DNA of 64,000 nt from Alteribacillus sp. YIM 98480 (GCF_009765375.1 NZ_VTOK01000003.1:186001-250000); one strand, 5' to 3'. Positions 36,412 through 46,230 are shown, counted from the stretch's first letter. Notes: generated by a model not told the origin, from the sequence alone. Made by a program: numbers and translations.

Positions 36412-37521
36412 TTAACTTTGAAGAGACTTTTGCTCATATGCCACGGTATAGGAGGGATTTGGTTTGTTTTTATACCCCGCACCTATTTTGCCTACAATAT
36501 ATTTTCCATATTTCCAATGATTCAGGTTATATATCGAAATAATTGAACACGTCGTACTGCCGAAAAATAATAGAAAAACGTAAGAAACACCCAGGGTTCC
36601 AGGGTAATAACCGTAGATAGCATCAAATAATAATAGATAAAAGAAATGTAGCAAATAGATCCCAAACGAATATTGACTGATATAAATGACAACGTTTGGT
36701 ATTTGTTTTAAATAAGATGTGACATAAAGAATAAAAAAGCCAATAGCTGCTGTATGCAGCATCATATCGATTCGCTTCGAGCTATGAACGGTAAGGAATT
36801 CACTATGATATACATACAACAAGAAAGCAGTTGAAACAATCGGTGCAGCGATGACAGCCGCTTTGTATTTTTTTAAGCCGGCAATAAAACGTTCATAGTA
36901 AAGACCGCAGTAATATCCTAAGGAAAAATAGAAAATCCATCCTAAGAACGGAATCCAATAAAACCGTTCCCAAATGTATTCAGAGTAAAGGATATTGTAT
37001 GGTTCTGTCATATTAAAAAATGCTAAATAACCAGCATTTAGCAGAAACGAAACGGTGATTATCACGCTGGGTTTTGCTCTTTTTAAATAATGATGAAAAA
37101 ACAAATGAAGCAAGTAAAATTGAAAAATAATTAACACAAAATAACCATGAAAATCACCAATAAATGCATTTAAGAAAAATTTTACTGCCCAATCTTGAAA
37201 GGTTGATGCATAAGGTATCGAATAAAATAACGCCATACATAAAAACGGTATAAATATAAAAGTAAAACGCTTTCGAAGAAAATGTTTCGGTATGTTTTTC
37301 TTTCGATATGAATATGCGATAAGCAGCTCCGAAATAAATATAAACATAGGGGTTCCATAGTAAAGAATTACATTGATGGAGTCAAAAACAAGATATGTAA
37401 ACGAACCGATCTCATATTTAATAGATTCCATCCCTATTTCGATAGCATGCAAAAAAACGATACTTAAGCAGGCGATACTTCTAAGTAAGAAAATTTCCTT
37501 AATGATTGTGTTATTTTTCAC
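36412..37521 (-). CDS. Acyltransferase 3-family membrane protein
   Basis: About 369 residues with ten transmembrane helices. The conserved start LLRSIACLSIVFLHAI (catalytic His in VFLHA), YGTPMFIFISELLIAY with KHFLRKRFTFIFIPFL, and the late QYSFGIYLLHFF are typical of Acyl_transf_3 (OatA, IcaC/PgaC types). It probably moves an acyl group onto a wall polymer or exported glycan; the acceptor is unknown. The start is uncertain: the GTG at 37521 (GGTGG/GGAAAG upstream) is favoured over the GTG at 37533. It is a single gene. Confidence 0.8.
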   Translation of the reverse strand: MKNNTIIKEIFLLRSIACLSIVFLHAIEIGMESIKYEIGSFTYLVFDSINVILYYGTPMFIFISELLIAYSYRKKNIPKHFLRKRFTFIFIPFLCMALFYSIPYASTFQDWAVKFFLNAFIGDFHGYFVLIIFQFYLLHLFFHHYLKRAKPSVIITVSFLLNAGYLAFFNMTEPYNILYSEYIWERFYWIPFLGWIFYFSLGYYCGLYYERFIAGLKKYKAAVIAAPIVSTAFLLYVYHSEFLTVHSSKRIDMMLHTAAIGFFILYVTSYLKQIPNVVIYISQYSFGIYLLHFFYLLLFDAIYGYYPGTLGVSYVFLLFFGSTTCSIISIYNLNHWKYGKYIVGKIGAGYKNKPNPSYTVAYEQKSLQS

Positions 37522-37671
37522 AGTACTTTCCACCCAATAAAATAGTTACTACCGGTCAATATAACGAAACACCGATTATTTGTTAATAAAATCTATAATA
37601 TTATGATTTTTTACATATTTTAGCGACATTTTCACAAAACGCAAACACAAAGGATGTTAAACAACTTAAAA

Positions 37672-37701
37672 ACAAAAAGGACGCTGTTCCTTAAGCGTCC
37701 T
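37672..37701 (-). terminator. Terminator of the opine/TRAP operon
   Basis: Minus strand AGGACGCT / AGCGTCCT stem with an eight-base loop, followed by TTTTTGTTTTT. It lies downstream of the FAD oxidase gene. An additional inverted repeat GGGGCTG/CAGCCCC (37761-37831), resembling the ends of the element at 55735, lies between the terminator and the gene. Confidence 0.8.
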
Positions 37702-37866
37702 ATAAACAAAAATATCTTTATGCTTATTTATTCGATGCAAACTTATTATCCATTCACATTGGGGCTGATCCATCAGTCGGACTAGCAAAAATTTTATTAA
37801 TTTCAGCCGAAAATTCTTTTGGGACAGCCCCTTTTGCAGAGCGAAGTCGCAATCTAAAAGAAAATT

Positions 37867-39024
37867 TCAGCCGGGCGAATTGTGAATATGTTTTTTTATT
37901 GAAGGTACATGGTCAAAATGTCTATCAACCGTTAAACCTTTAATGGAGATAGAAGGTGTTTTTGATTGAGCCATTTCGGCTAACACTTGTCCAACTGCTG
38001 GTGATAAGGTAAATCCATGGCCGCTGAAACCTGCAGCTAATAAATATCCACTAACGTTTGGCATAGCTCCCAAAATAGGAATATCATCTACACAATGGCC
38101 TTCTACTCCGTGATAAACAAAATCCACCTGATAGTCTTTCATTGACGGAATAATTGATTCCGCTGTCTTACGCTGCCTGAAAAGACTTTCTTCATTAAAT
38201 ATCCCTGTATAACGATCTGGTCCCTTCTTGGCAGCATAACCTCCCCCTGCTCGGATTCGGCCATCTATTGTTTGCTTAAGTGAAATACGTTGGCCGTGAA
38301 CACTTATAACCGGGCCTTTTAAAATAGGAGGAGCAGCAAAAGTGGCTGACATTTGATGGCAATACGGTTTTATAGGCAGTGATAAACTTAAGGTGTTGTG
38401 AAGAGCTGGGGCCCAGGCTCCAGCTGCGTTAATTACTAAGCCACAATGTATATTTCCTTCACTTGTTTGAACTCCTGTAACTTTCCCGCTCTTTTTAATG
38501 ATGGAATATACTTCTACACCTTTTTTAAATGTTGCCCCTAGTCGTCGAGCTGCTTCAGAAAAAGCAACTGTAGTGAGCAACACATTTGCATGTCCTCCAC
38601 TCGGATAGTAGATGCCACTAAGGAATTCAGACGAGAGTCCGGGAATTAAATGTTGTAATCTATTATGGTTAACAATCTCATATTGTATCTTATGTGCATC
38701 GTTTTTCTTTTCTTGATTTTTCAATTCTTCAAGAGAGGTTGAATGATCATACAACATGATTTGTCCAGTTGGGCTATATTCCAAATCAGCATCTAATTCT
38801 TCCTCTAACGATTTCCAGCGTGTGATACTAGCTTTAGCTAAGGGGAACTCTCTAACATCTCGATTATTTAACCTAACCCCGCCAGCTGAGGCTCGCGATG
38901 CAGCTCCTTGATTAGCTATACTGCCTTTTTCTAGCTGCATAACTTTCACCCCATCACGGGCTAAATGATAAGTAATCGATGAGCCGATAACTCCTCCACC
39001 TATAACGACTATTTCTGGTAACAT
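37867..39024 (-). CDS. FAD-dependent amine/amino acid oxidase (DAO family)
   Basis: A 385-residue flavoenzyme. VVIGGGVIGSSITYHLA is the Rossmann GxGxxG motif (residues 6-22). SRASAGGVRL follows, then GLVINAAGAWAP and the C-terminal GYLLAAGFSGHGFTLSPAVG, as in sarcosine, glycine and iminodiacetate oxidases. It should oxidise a secondary amine or D/N-alkyl amino acid to an imino acid. It is the last gene of the lyase-TRAP-opine dehydrogenase operon, 64 bp after the dehydrogenase, with AGGGAG upstream. Together with an opine dehydrogenase it points to breakdown of an N-substituted amino acid (inference). Confidence 0.88.
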   Translation of the reverse strand: MLPEIVVIGGGVIGSSITYHLARDGVKVMQLEKGSIANQGAASRASAGGVRLNNRDVREFPLAKASITRWKSLEEELDADLEYSPTGQIMLYDHSTSLEELKNQEKKNDAHKIQYEIVNHNRLQHLIPGLSSEFLSGIYYPSGGHANVLLTTVAFSEAARRLGATFKKGVEVYSIIKKSGKVTGVQTSEGNIHCGLVINAAGAWAPALHNTLSLSLPIKPYCHQMSATFAAPPILKGPVISVHGQRISLKQTIDGRIRAGGGYAAKKGPDRYTGIFNEESLFRQRKTAESIIPSMKDYQVDFVYHGVEGHCVDDIPILGAMPNVSGYLLAAGFSGHGFTLSPAVGQVLAEMAQSKTPSISIKGLTVDRHFDHVPSIKKHIHNSPG

Positions 39025-39088
39025 GCTGAAAACTCCCTATTCTAAAAGCAAGTAACTTTTTTTTCAAATAATAAATCATTCTGTTGCA

Positions 39089-40153
39089 TTAGTAATTTAA
39101 ATATTCAACAATTTCTCCTCTCGTTACATTACCGAGCCCTAATTTTTCCATATTTATTCCTTTGGATCTTAATTCCTCATTCACAGCCACCTCAGCTAAA
39201 TCTATGAGTAAGTCAATACAAGGCGTTTCAACATCTAATGCTTTACCCAATTCAGACATCGGTACTAAGCCATACGGTATATCTTCATAAATATAGCGGT
39301 ATTTTAAGGTGGTAGGTGCTTTACCTCTCTGATAAGCTTTATTTTTATTTATCCCATCATATAACGTTTTTTCGTTAACGTTATAAAAACGATGAAGCAA
39401 TTCCAAAGCTGAGGCCAATTCCACTCCAATGGCTTTTCCTAACATTAACCGTTCTTGGTCCACTTTTTCTATTACATTTACAACAGAAGGGGTGGCTCCC
39501 TCTGGGTAAAAATAGAAGTCTCCTTCAGATTCTATTCGTCCAGCATTCATAAGTGTAATAGGGGTATGAAATATAGGATTAACATTGTTTAAAGTTGTGT
39601 TAAGTATGCTTTTTTGCGGTGTCAATTGGGGATAGACACTTTCCAATCTTTTCTTTACTTCATACACATCTTCTGAAGGGTATGTTGCAAATTCCAGCTG
39701 CTGCTTGATGCTCCGGACATTAACATATCCGGGTCTCATGTACCTGCATGTGTATATTAACGATTCCGTTTCCGCTATAAAAATCCTCTTGTTATTCTCG
39801 TATTGTTCTAACACTTGTGAAAACTCGAGCGCTCCCCAATATCCTGGAAAAATTAAAACAATCTGGTTGTCTTGAATAAAAGGAGCAATAGATTTAGCTA
39901 CTCTTTCGTGAGCATTAGCGTTCGTTGTACACATTATCACTTCTGCACCTTCAAGGGCTTGCTGTATATTTGTAGTAGCTTCAATAGGAACGAACCCATT
40001 AATCACTCCTTCACATTGAATTCCTCCTAATTCATTTAAGTCTGAAACCAGTTTCTTGTTAATATCATATAAACTGACAAGGTGGCCCTCCATCGTTAAA
40101 TGTGCAGCCATTGTTTGTCCACCATTACCTGCCCCTATGATTGCAATATTCAT
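39089..40153 (-). CDS. Opine dehydrogenase-family protein (octopine/nopaline type)
   Basis: A 354-residue NAD(P)-dependent enzyme. MNIAIIGAGNGGQTMAAHLTM is the dinucleotide-binding start, and VNPIFHTPITLMNAG carries the His-Thr-Pro-Asn site of the Octopine_DH domain. Known members reversibly join or split an amino acid and a 2-oxo acid through a secondary amine. The placement between a TRAP-TAXI transporter and an FAD amine oxidase suggests a catabolic direction. AGGAGGAATT lies before ATG. Confidence 0.88.
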   Translation of the reverse strand: MNIAIIGAGNGGQTMAAHLTMEGHLVSLYDINKKLVSDLNELGGIQCEGVINGFVPIEATTNIQQALEGAEVIMCTTNANAHERVAKSIAPFIQDNQIVLIFPGYWGALEFSQVLEQYENNKRIFIAETESLIYTCRYMRPGYVNVRSIKQQLEFATYPSEDVYEVKKRLESVYPQLTPQKSILNTTLNNVNPIFHTPITLMNAGRIESEGDFYFYPEGATPSVVNVIEKVDQERLMLGKAIGVELASALELLHRFYNVNEKTLYDGINKNKAYQRGKAPTTLKYRYIYEDIPYGLVPMSELGKALDVETPCIDLLIDLAEVAVNEELRSKGINMEKLGLGNVTRGEIVEYLNY

Positions 40154-40207
40154 GCTAATTCCTCCTATTTTTTAATCACAAACTGCAGCTTAATCATTTT
40201 CTCCTGC

Positions 40208-42172
40208 TCATAAAGCAGCAGATTCTTCTTGTTTTTCTATCGTTTTTTGTTTAAAAATAGTAAACCTTAAGACGTAACTTATAAAGATTAACAACAAGCC
40301 TATAGAATCACTTAGTAAACCTGGCTTTATTAAGATCAAAGCGGAAGAAAATAAAAGAATTTGAATTATTAAGTTTGTACTTTGCCCCCAAAACCATCTT
40401 TGCAGGGCACACCCTAAAGCAAAGACACCAATCAATGATGAAACAATAGAGACCATAATATTTAGTGGCGAGCCTATGCCAAGCAATGAAGGACCATATA
40501 CAAACATGTAAGGTATGATAAATGCGACTAAGCCCAATTTCATTGCAGTGAAAGCTACTTCCATAGGTTTAGCCCTGGAAATACCCGCTCCAGCATAAGC
40601 AGCCAAAGCTATAGGAGGGGTGATAGCTGACAAACAAGCAAAATAAAATACGAACATATGGGATATTAGATGATCAACACCTAATTCAACTAACGCAGGT
40701 GCGACTACTGCTGCAGTTATTAAATAAGCGGCCGTAGTCGGGAGCCCCATACCTAGAATGATACTTGCGATCATTGTTAATATTAAGGCTAATGGGAGCA
40801 TGTCTCCTGCCCATGAGATTATTAAACTAGCAAATTTCAACCCACTTCCAGTTAAATTCAAAACTCCGATAATAATCCCTGCTGTTGCACAAGCAGCAAT
40901 CATTTGCAGTGCATTTTGTGCACCTTTAGAAAGGGCTTCGAGTATTTTACTTAAACCCATTCTTGATTCTTTTTTAAAAAGAGTAACGACAAGTGTAGAA
41001 AGTATAGCCAATAGAGCAGCTCTTATCGGGCTTGCTTGTAAAACGGCGAGAACAAAAATTAATACAAACAACGGTACAATCAAATGAGCATTTTTTAGAA
41101 CTTGTGTTAATCTCGGCAATTGTGAGCCTGGTAATCCTTTAAGCCCCTTTTTAGCCGCTTCTAAGTCAACAATTAATAAAACAGACGTGAAATACAAGAG
41201 GGCTGGAATTATTGCAGCAGTCATAACAGTTAAATACGGGACGCCTACTAGCATCGCCATTATAAATGCTGCTGACCCTAAGATTGGAGGCATAATTTGC
41301 CCGCCTGTTGAAGCAACAGCTTCAACAGCCCCGGCAAATTTAGGTTTGTACCCAATTTTCTTCATTAAAGGAATCGTAAAAGCACCCGATGAAACGACAT
41401 TTGCTACTGAATTTCCTGTAACAGTTCCAAATAGAGAACTAGCCACTACAGATGTCTTTGCCGGTCCTCCTCTTGCCTTTCCTGTAACACTCATTGCAAA
41501 ATCAATAAAAAACTTTCCTGCTCCTGATACTTGAATAAAAGCACTAAAAACGATAAACAGAAAAACAAAGTTAGCAGAAGCTGCTAAAGGAACGCTAAAT
41601 ATAGCATCTAATCCTTTTAGATAGCTGATAATTCGCTCCCAGCTGTATCCACGATGACCTAACACACCAGGAATATGCTCTCCAAATCTTGCATATAAAA
41701 TAAAAACTATGGCAATAAGTGGTAAAAGAATTCCACAAGTACGTCGAGTAATCTCTAAAACAATGGCTAAAATCGTAATGCCAACTACAATATCCCAATT
41801 TGTTGGAGTAATTCCAATTCGGTAAATAAGCTCATCCATGTTTATTACAAGATAAGAAACCACAAGAACCATTAATATACTTAAACCAAAATCAATATAA
41901 GGAATCTTCGATTGCTGATTACCTTTTTTGGTTAGGGGATATAATAACAAAATTAATACGGCTCCCATTCCAAGATGAATAGAATAGAAAATCCAGGGAG
42001 AGAGAGGACTGAATCCCAATGTATATATATGAAACAATGACATGAAAATAGCAATAGAAACGACAAGATAATGGGAAACTCCTGTTAAATTTCTTGTGTT
42101 ACTTTCATTTTCTTCTTCTTTATTTTTAAGCTCTGTGTCCTCAATTTTTAAATTGTTCTTATACTCATCCAT
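40208..42172 (-). CDS. TRAP transporter fused permease (DctQM fusion, TAXI type)
   Basis: A 654-residue protein with about 16-18 helices. The N-terminal 4-helix part corresponds to DctQ. The rest is DctM, with SSLFGTVTGNSVANVVSSGAFTIP, EAVASTGGQIMPPILGSAAFIMA and MGLPTTAAYLITAAVVAPAL, all typical of the fused 4TM/12TM permeases. It uses a Na+ or H+ gradient with the TAXI binding protein encoded upstream. An internal terminator-like hairpin separates the two genes and may keep the binding protein in excess. Confidence 0.93.
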   Translation of the reverse strand: MDEYKNNLKIEDTELKNKEEENESNTRNLTGVSHYLVVSIAIFMSLFHIYTLGFSPLSPWIFYSIHLGMGAVLILLLYPLTKKGNQQSKIPYIDFGLSILMVLVVSYLVINMDELIYRIGITPTNWDIVVGITILAIVLEITRRTCGILLPLIAIVFILYARFGEHIPGVLGHRGYSWERIISYLKGLDAIFSVPLAASANFVFLFIVFSAFIQVSGAGKFFIDFAMSVTGKARGGPAKTSVVASSLFGTVTGNSVANVVSSGAFTIPLMKKIGYKPKFAGAVEAVASTGGQIMPPILGSAAFIMAMLVGVPYLTVMTAAIIPALLYFTSVLLIVDLEAAKKGLKGLPGSQLPRLTQVLKNAHLIVPLFVLIFVLAVLQASPIRAALLAILSTLVVTLFKKESRMGLSKILEALSKGAQNALQMIAACATAGIIIGVLNLTGSGLKFASLIISWAGDMLPLALILTMIASIILGMGLPTTAAYLITAAVVAPALVELGVDHLISHMFVFYFACLSAITPPIALAAYAGAGISRAKPMEVAFTAMKLGLVAFIIPYMFVYGPSLLGIGSPLNIMVSIVSSLIGVFALGCALQRWFWGQSTNLIIQILLFSSALILIKPGLLSDSIGLLLIFISYVLRFTIFKQKTIEKQEESAAL

Positions 42173-42304
42173 AATGTTGAATATCCCCCTTTTGAGGAAT
42201 TTCTATTATTTGTACTTTCGTTATAATTTTTCTTTCTATTTTTGTATCTGCCTTGTTCTAAGAATTAGGGATAAATATTTACTAAATGGTGGTATTGAGT
42301 AAGA

Positions 42305-42341
42305 AAGAGACCCTTTCTCACATTTTATGGGTCTCTTTTTT
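42305..42341 (-). terminator. Intra-operon hairpin between binding protein and permease
   Basis: AAAGAGACCC / GGGTCTCTTT stem, with T-rich flanks on both strands, lying in the 208-bp gap inside the operon. It probably causes partial termination. Confidence 0.65.
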
Positions 42342-42380
42342 ACTCTAAAGGTTCCTTAGAATAGTATATTTTTTCTTTCC

Positions 42381-43463
42381 CTATTTTTCTTCAGGCGGAA
42401 TTAATTCATCAGGAATATCAATTCCTTCTTCTTGATAATATCTATAAGCTCCAGGGTGAAGGGGCATACTGCTATGAACGATGTTTTCTGCTAGTGTATC
42501 TTTTGCAGAAGGATCAACATTAATTAATTCTTCTTGGTTTTCAAATGTTGTTTTGACAAGATCATAGACTAAATCGTCAGACAAGTCTTTAGAAGCAACT
42601 GCAAAGTTCCAAAAAGCAATATGAGTAATATCTTCTTCTAAATCTTTATAAGTGTCAGCTGCAATATCTAACGTCGACCAGAATGGATATTCTTCAAGTA
42701 AGGCATCTATTTCCTCATCATTCAATTCAATGTGCCTGACATTATGTGTTGTTTCTAAATCCAGCATGAAAGGTCCTGGCACTCCAGTTACAGCAAAACC
42801 AGCATCTACTATTCCATCTTTAAGATTATCTACAGCGTCATTTGTTGGCAAAGAACTTACTTTATTTGGCTCAACATCTAATGTGTCAAGTACAATTTTT
42901 CCAGCTTGATCACTTGTACTTCCTGGAGCACCTACACTAATATGTTGGCCTGCAAAGTCACCAATGGAATCTATCGGATTATCCTCTAGCGTATATAAGT
43001 AGAGAACACTTGGGTACATCGGAAAAATAGCTCCAAAGTTTTCATATTTATCTTCTGTCCAGCCTATCCCCTCATGAGCTTCACCCCCAAGCCATGAGGT
43101 TACAAACCCTAATTCCATTTCCTTTTCTTCTATTAACTGTATATTGGTAGTAGGACCTCCTGTTACTTCTACACCTATGTCTGCCTCTGGGACATTTTCA
43201 TTCATGATATCAGCCCATCCACCACCCCAAACATAGTAAGTTCCTCCTTGGCTGGATGTTCCTAACAATAACTTTTGTTCTTCAACATCTCCTGCACTTT
43301 CATTATTTTCCGCTGCATCATCTTCTTCTGATGCACTGTCATCACCTGAAGTTGCCTCATTGTTCTCGCTTACTGACTCTTCTGGCTCATAACCACATGC
43401 CGCCCCTATAACCATCATCATGAGAATAGTTATAATAAGACTCCAAAAAGTTTTCTTTCTCAT
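42381..43463 (-). CDS. TAXI-family TRAP solute-binding lipoprotein
   Basis: A 360-residue binding protein. The signal peptide ends in a lipobox (VIGAAC). An acidic Ser/Glu/Asp-rich linker of about 50 residues follows. The mature domain begins LLLGTSSQGGTYYVWGGGWADI and has DFAGQHISVGAPGSTSDQAGKIVLD and IVDAGFAVTGVPGPFMLDL, as in TAXI proteins that bind glutamate-like or other carboxylates. The ligand should be the substrate of the adjacent lyase and opine enzymes. GAAAGG upstream of ATG. Confidence 0.92.
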   Translation of the reverse strand: MRKKTFWSLIITILMMMVIGAACGYEPEESVSENNEATSGDDSASEEDDAAENNESAGDVEEQKLLLGTSSQGGTYYVWGGGWADIMNENVPEADIGVEVTGGPTTNIQLIEEKEMELGFVTSWLGGEAHEGIGWTEDKYENFGAIFPMYPSVLYLYTLEDNPIDSIGDFAGQHISVGAPGSTSDQAGKIVLDTLDVEPNKVSSLPTNDAVDNLKDGIVDAGFAVTGVPGPFMLDLETTHNVRHIELNDEEIDALLEEYPFWSTLDIAADTYKDLEEDITHIAFWNFAVASKDLSDDLVYDLVKTTFENQEELINVDPSAKDTLAENIVHSSMPLHPGAYRYYQEEGIDIPDELIPPEEK

Positions 43464-43537
43464 CCACTATCAACCTTTCTTAATTTTTAGAATAAAATTA
43501 ATATTTCAAAAATTATAGCGCTATCTCAAACCAAGAA

Positions 43538-44236
43538 TTATCTTGATTTAAGATAAATACGACACCTGTCTCCGCGAATAATACTTTCTGTAAAAACAAC
43601 TGGCTGATTTGTCATATCTTTCCCTAGTCTAGTCAGCTTTAAAGCAGGAGTCATAGGTTGAACTTCTAACTTGCTTGCTTCGTATTCTTCTAAAATAATT
43701 GGTTCTATATAGTTCTCAGCTTTTACAATGTCTATCCCGTATTCGTCAGATAATAAATCATATAACCTGCCTTCAAAATTGTTATTTTCAAAGTTAGGCA
43801 CTAAATCAGAAGTGATATAGGATTTTTCTAAGGCTGCAGGCTCTTCATTAAACAGTCTTATTCTAAATAATTCATATACCTTCTGGTCGGATTGAATTTC
43901 GAGTAACTCGTTGATAGACGGCAAGCATTCCATTTCTTTGTTTCTAATCAACTTGTGCTGAGTACCTAAATCTTGAGGGAAATAGAAGTTGATAAAATCG
44001 GCATCAAGCTTCGGTTTAGCAACAAAAGTTCCTCTCCCTTGTTTACGGTATAACGCCCCCTCCCTTACTAGCGTTAATATAGCTTGTCTAACTGTCGACC
44101 TACTTAAGTTGTATTGTTTAGCTAAATCAATCTCATTTGGTATTCGGTCATCGACTCCCCAAACACCATTATTAATTTTTTCTTTAATTATTTCTTTTAA
44201 TTGGTAGTACAATGGAATCCCGTTATTTTCATTCAT
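43538..44236 (-). CDS. GntR-family regulator (UTRA type) of the opine/TRAP operon
   Basis: A 232-residue regulator. GIPLYYQLKEIIKEKINNG, DRIPNEIDLAKQYNLSRSTVRQAI and GALYRKQGRGTFVA form the GntR winged helix. A UTRA ligand-binding domain follows and ends VVFTESIIRGDRCRIYL. It is the second gene of the operon, 15 bp after the lyase, with AAGGAGAG upstream, so it should control its own operon. A long inverted repeat upstream of the lyase (45801-45846) is the best operator candidate. Confidence 0.9.
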   Translation of the reverse strand: MNENNGIPLYYQLKEIIKEKINNGVWGVDDRIPNEIDLAKQYNLSRSTVRQAILTLVREGALYRKQGRGTFVAKPKLDADFINFYFPQDLGTQHKLIRNKEMECLPSINELLEIQSDQKVYELFRIRLFNEEPAALEKSYITSDLVPNFENNNFEGRLYDLLSDEYGIDIVKAENYIEPIILEEYEASKLEVQPMTPALKLTRLGKDMTNQPVVFTESIIRGDRCRIYLKSR

Positions 44237-44251
44237 TACACTTGACTCTCC

Positions 44252-45751
44252 TTAAATTTCCTCTCTTTGCCCCAATAATGCTTGAGTTTTATTTAATAGA
44301 ATGTATCCTTCTTCTATTTGGTTGATCTTCATCCAATACGTTCTCTGATCTTGATTCACTTTTTCTTCTAATTGTTCAAGCTGTCGTTTAACTTCTTCTG
44401 GAGAAGGTCCACCTTTTGTATTTTTTCCTGCTACATTGTGAGCAGGATCTAATGCCATTTCAATTAATTCGGTTGTAATTTTTGTTTCTCGTCCCACGCT
44501 TTCATAAAAAACTTCTTTTAATAATGTTTCATTTGCATCACTAGAGTAATTGCCTTGCCGTATCTTTTCAGCAACAAACCGAGCTACTATCGTATGTGCC
44601 ATTCTAAATGATAATCCTTCCGTTCTTACAAGCACATTAGCCAATTCAGTAACAGTAGCAAAATTAGTGTTAAATCGAGCACTTAATTTTTCTTTATTAA
44701 CAGTTATTGATTCAACAGCTGCTTTCATTAACACTAACGCAGTTTCTGTTTCGTTTACAGCATCCCAGAAAAATTTAATTACTTCAACACTACTTTCCCG
44801 TGTGTGTGTAAACGGAATATTTTTCAAAGCGCTGGAAGCAGAAATATAAGCTCCCTGCACGTGGGCTGCTTTAGCTTTAATATGTTCTAGGATAATCGGA
44901 TTTTTTTTCTGCGGCATAATACTGCTAACTGCAGCTACTGAATCATCCAGTTCAATGATTGAGAATTCATCTGTAGACCATATATACAAATCATGACTAA
45001 AACGGCTTAAAGTAATTAACGAAATGTTTAGAGATGATAGTATTTCTAATACATAATCCCTTGATGCTACTCCATCCATTGAATTATTCATTATATCATC
45101 GAATCCTAGCATCTCAGCTGTTCTTTCTCTATTTATAGGAAAGGACGTCGAAGCAAAAGCAGCTGACCCCAGCGGGCATAAATTGAGGTGGCGATAGGCT
45201 TTAACTAAGCGAAAAAAGTCTCGTTCCAAAGAAAATAATATTCCGGACAGATAATGGGCTAAGGTCACGGGTTCAGCAGGCTGCATATGGGTGTATCCAG
45301 TCATAACCATGTCTAGGTTTTTGTACGCTTTATCCAAAAGTTCCTGTCTTAGCTCATTTAATGTTTTTAGTATATCCAATATTCTTTCTCGAGTGTTCAT
45401 TCGAGTCACAGTAGAATACAGGTCATTTCGGCTGCGTCCAGTGTGCAGACGCCCTCCTACTTCTACCCCTATTTCATCTACTATATACTTTTCCATATTA
45501 AAATAAAGTTCCTCAAGCGCAGGATCAACTGTTAAAACGTTTGGTCCTGATTTTTCCATATATTGAAGTGTTTGTAAAATCTGTGCTCCATCGCTGCTAT
45601 TTACTATCTTTTCTTCCATAAGCATGAGAAGATGAGCCTTGCTTGCTGTGATCATGTTATAAAAGGAACGTTTTAAATCTTTCTGAATAGCAGGTTTAAA
45701 AATATGTTCAAGCATTTCTTTTGATGGACCAGTTTTCAGCCTTTCCCTCAT
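44252..45751 (-). CDS. Argininosuccinate lyase-like C-N lyase (fumarase/aspartase superfamily)
   Basis: A 499-residue lyase. GGRLHTGRSRNDLYSTVTRM, VMTGYTHMQPAEPVTLAHYL and the signature SSIMPQKKNP (flexible loop) are intact, so it should eliminate fumarate (or a similar acid) from an N-substituted aspartate. It is longer than usual ArgH (about 460), and no argG or other arginine gene is near. Instead it heads a transport and opine catabolic operon. EDDS lyase and related aminopolycarboxylate lyases belong to this same family (established knowledge), which makes a degradative role more likely than arginine synthesis. AAGGGTGA precedes ATG. Confidence 0.85.
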   Translation of the reverse strand: MRERLKTGPSKEMLEHIFKPAIQKDLKRSFYNMITASKAHLLMLMEEKIVNSSDGAQILQTLQYMEKSGPNVLTVDPALEELYFNMEKYIVDEIGVEVGGRLHTGRSRNDLYSTVTRMNTRERILDILKTLNELRQELLDKAYKNLDMVMTGYTHMQPAEPVTLAHYLSGILFSLERDFFRLVKAYRHLNLCPLGSAAFASTSFPINRERTAEMLGFDDIMNNSMDGVASRDYVLEILSSLNISLITLSRFSHDLYIWSTDEFSIIELDDSVAAVSSIMPQKKNPIILEHIKAKAAHVQGAYISASSALKNIPFTHTRESSVEVIKFFWDAVNETETALVLMKAAVESITVNKEKLSARFNTNFATVTELANVLVRTEGLSFRMAHTIVARFVAEKIRQGNYSSDANETLLKEVFYESVGRETKITTELIEMALDPAHNVAGKNTKGGPSPEEVKRQLEQLEEKVNQDQRTYWMKINQIEEGYILLNKTQALLGQREEI

Positions 45752-45800
45752 ATATCATTCACCCTTTTATAATTTTGTTTATTTTTTGTAGGGTTAATCT

Positions 45801-45846
45801 AAAGTTCATACATTAGTTTGTTCGTACATACGTATGTTTGAACTTT
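45801..45846. promoter_or_regulatory. Candidate operator of the opine/TRAP operon
   Basis: A 46-bp region with outer arms AAAGTTCA / TGAACTTT and an internal perfect palindrome ACATACGTATGT (45826-45837), 50-95 bp upstream of the lyase start. It is well placed for GntR binding at the operon promoter. Confidence 0.5.
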
Positions 45847-46230
45847 GTTGAATTAATAATAACACAGTTGGAACAAAAATCAAATGAATTTTTAAAAAAT
45901 TCGTTAAATTATAAATAATCAACTTATGTGATTTATTTCTTTAGCACTTGTACTGCAACAATGCCTGCATACATTATATGGAGTTACGCCCGTCCTATAG
46001 ACACATGTGCATTAAGAAAGCAGATAGATCATCCCAAAATCCTAATAATAAACTAGAGGCATCTAGGGAAAACGTGTTTTTTTGAAAGAATACGCCCTTG
46101 ACTAGTCCTTCTTCCATTCAAATCATATATTAAACTATGCTCACAATAATAAGCATTATGAACAAGACAACAATGAATCAAAATGTTAGATAAATTACCT
46201 TCTAATGTGGATTGCCGCATTTCTTTAAAA

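Noticed and set aside
44252-45751. Housekeeping argininosuccinate lyase (argH)
   Set aside because: No argG or other arginine gene is nearby, the protein is longer than usual, and the operon context is transport and amine oxidation.
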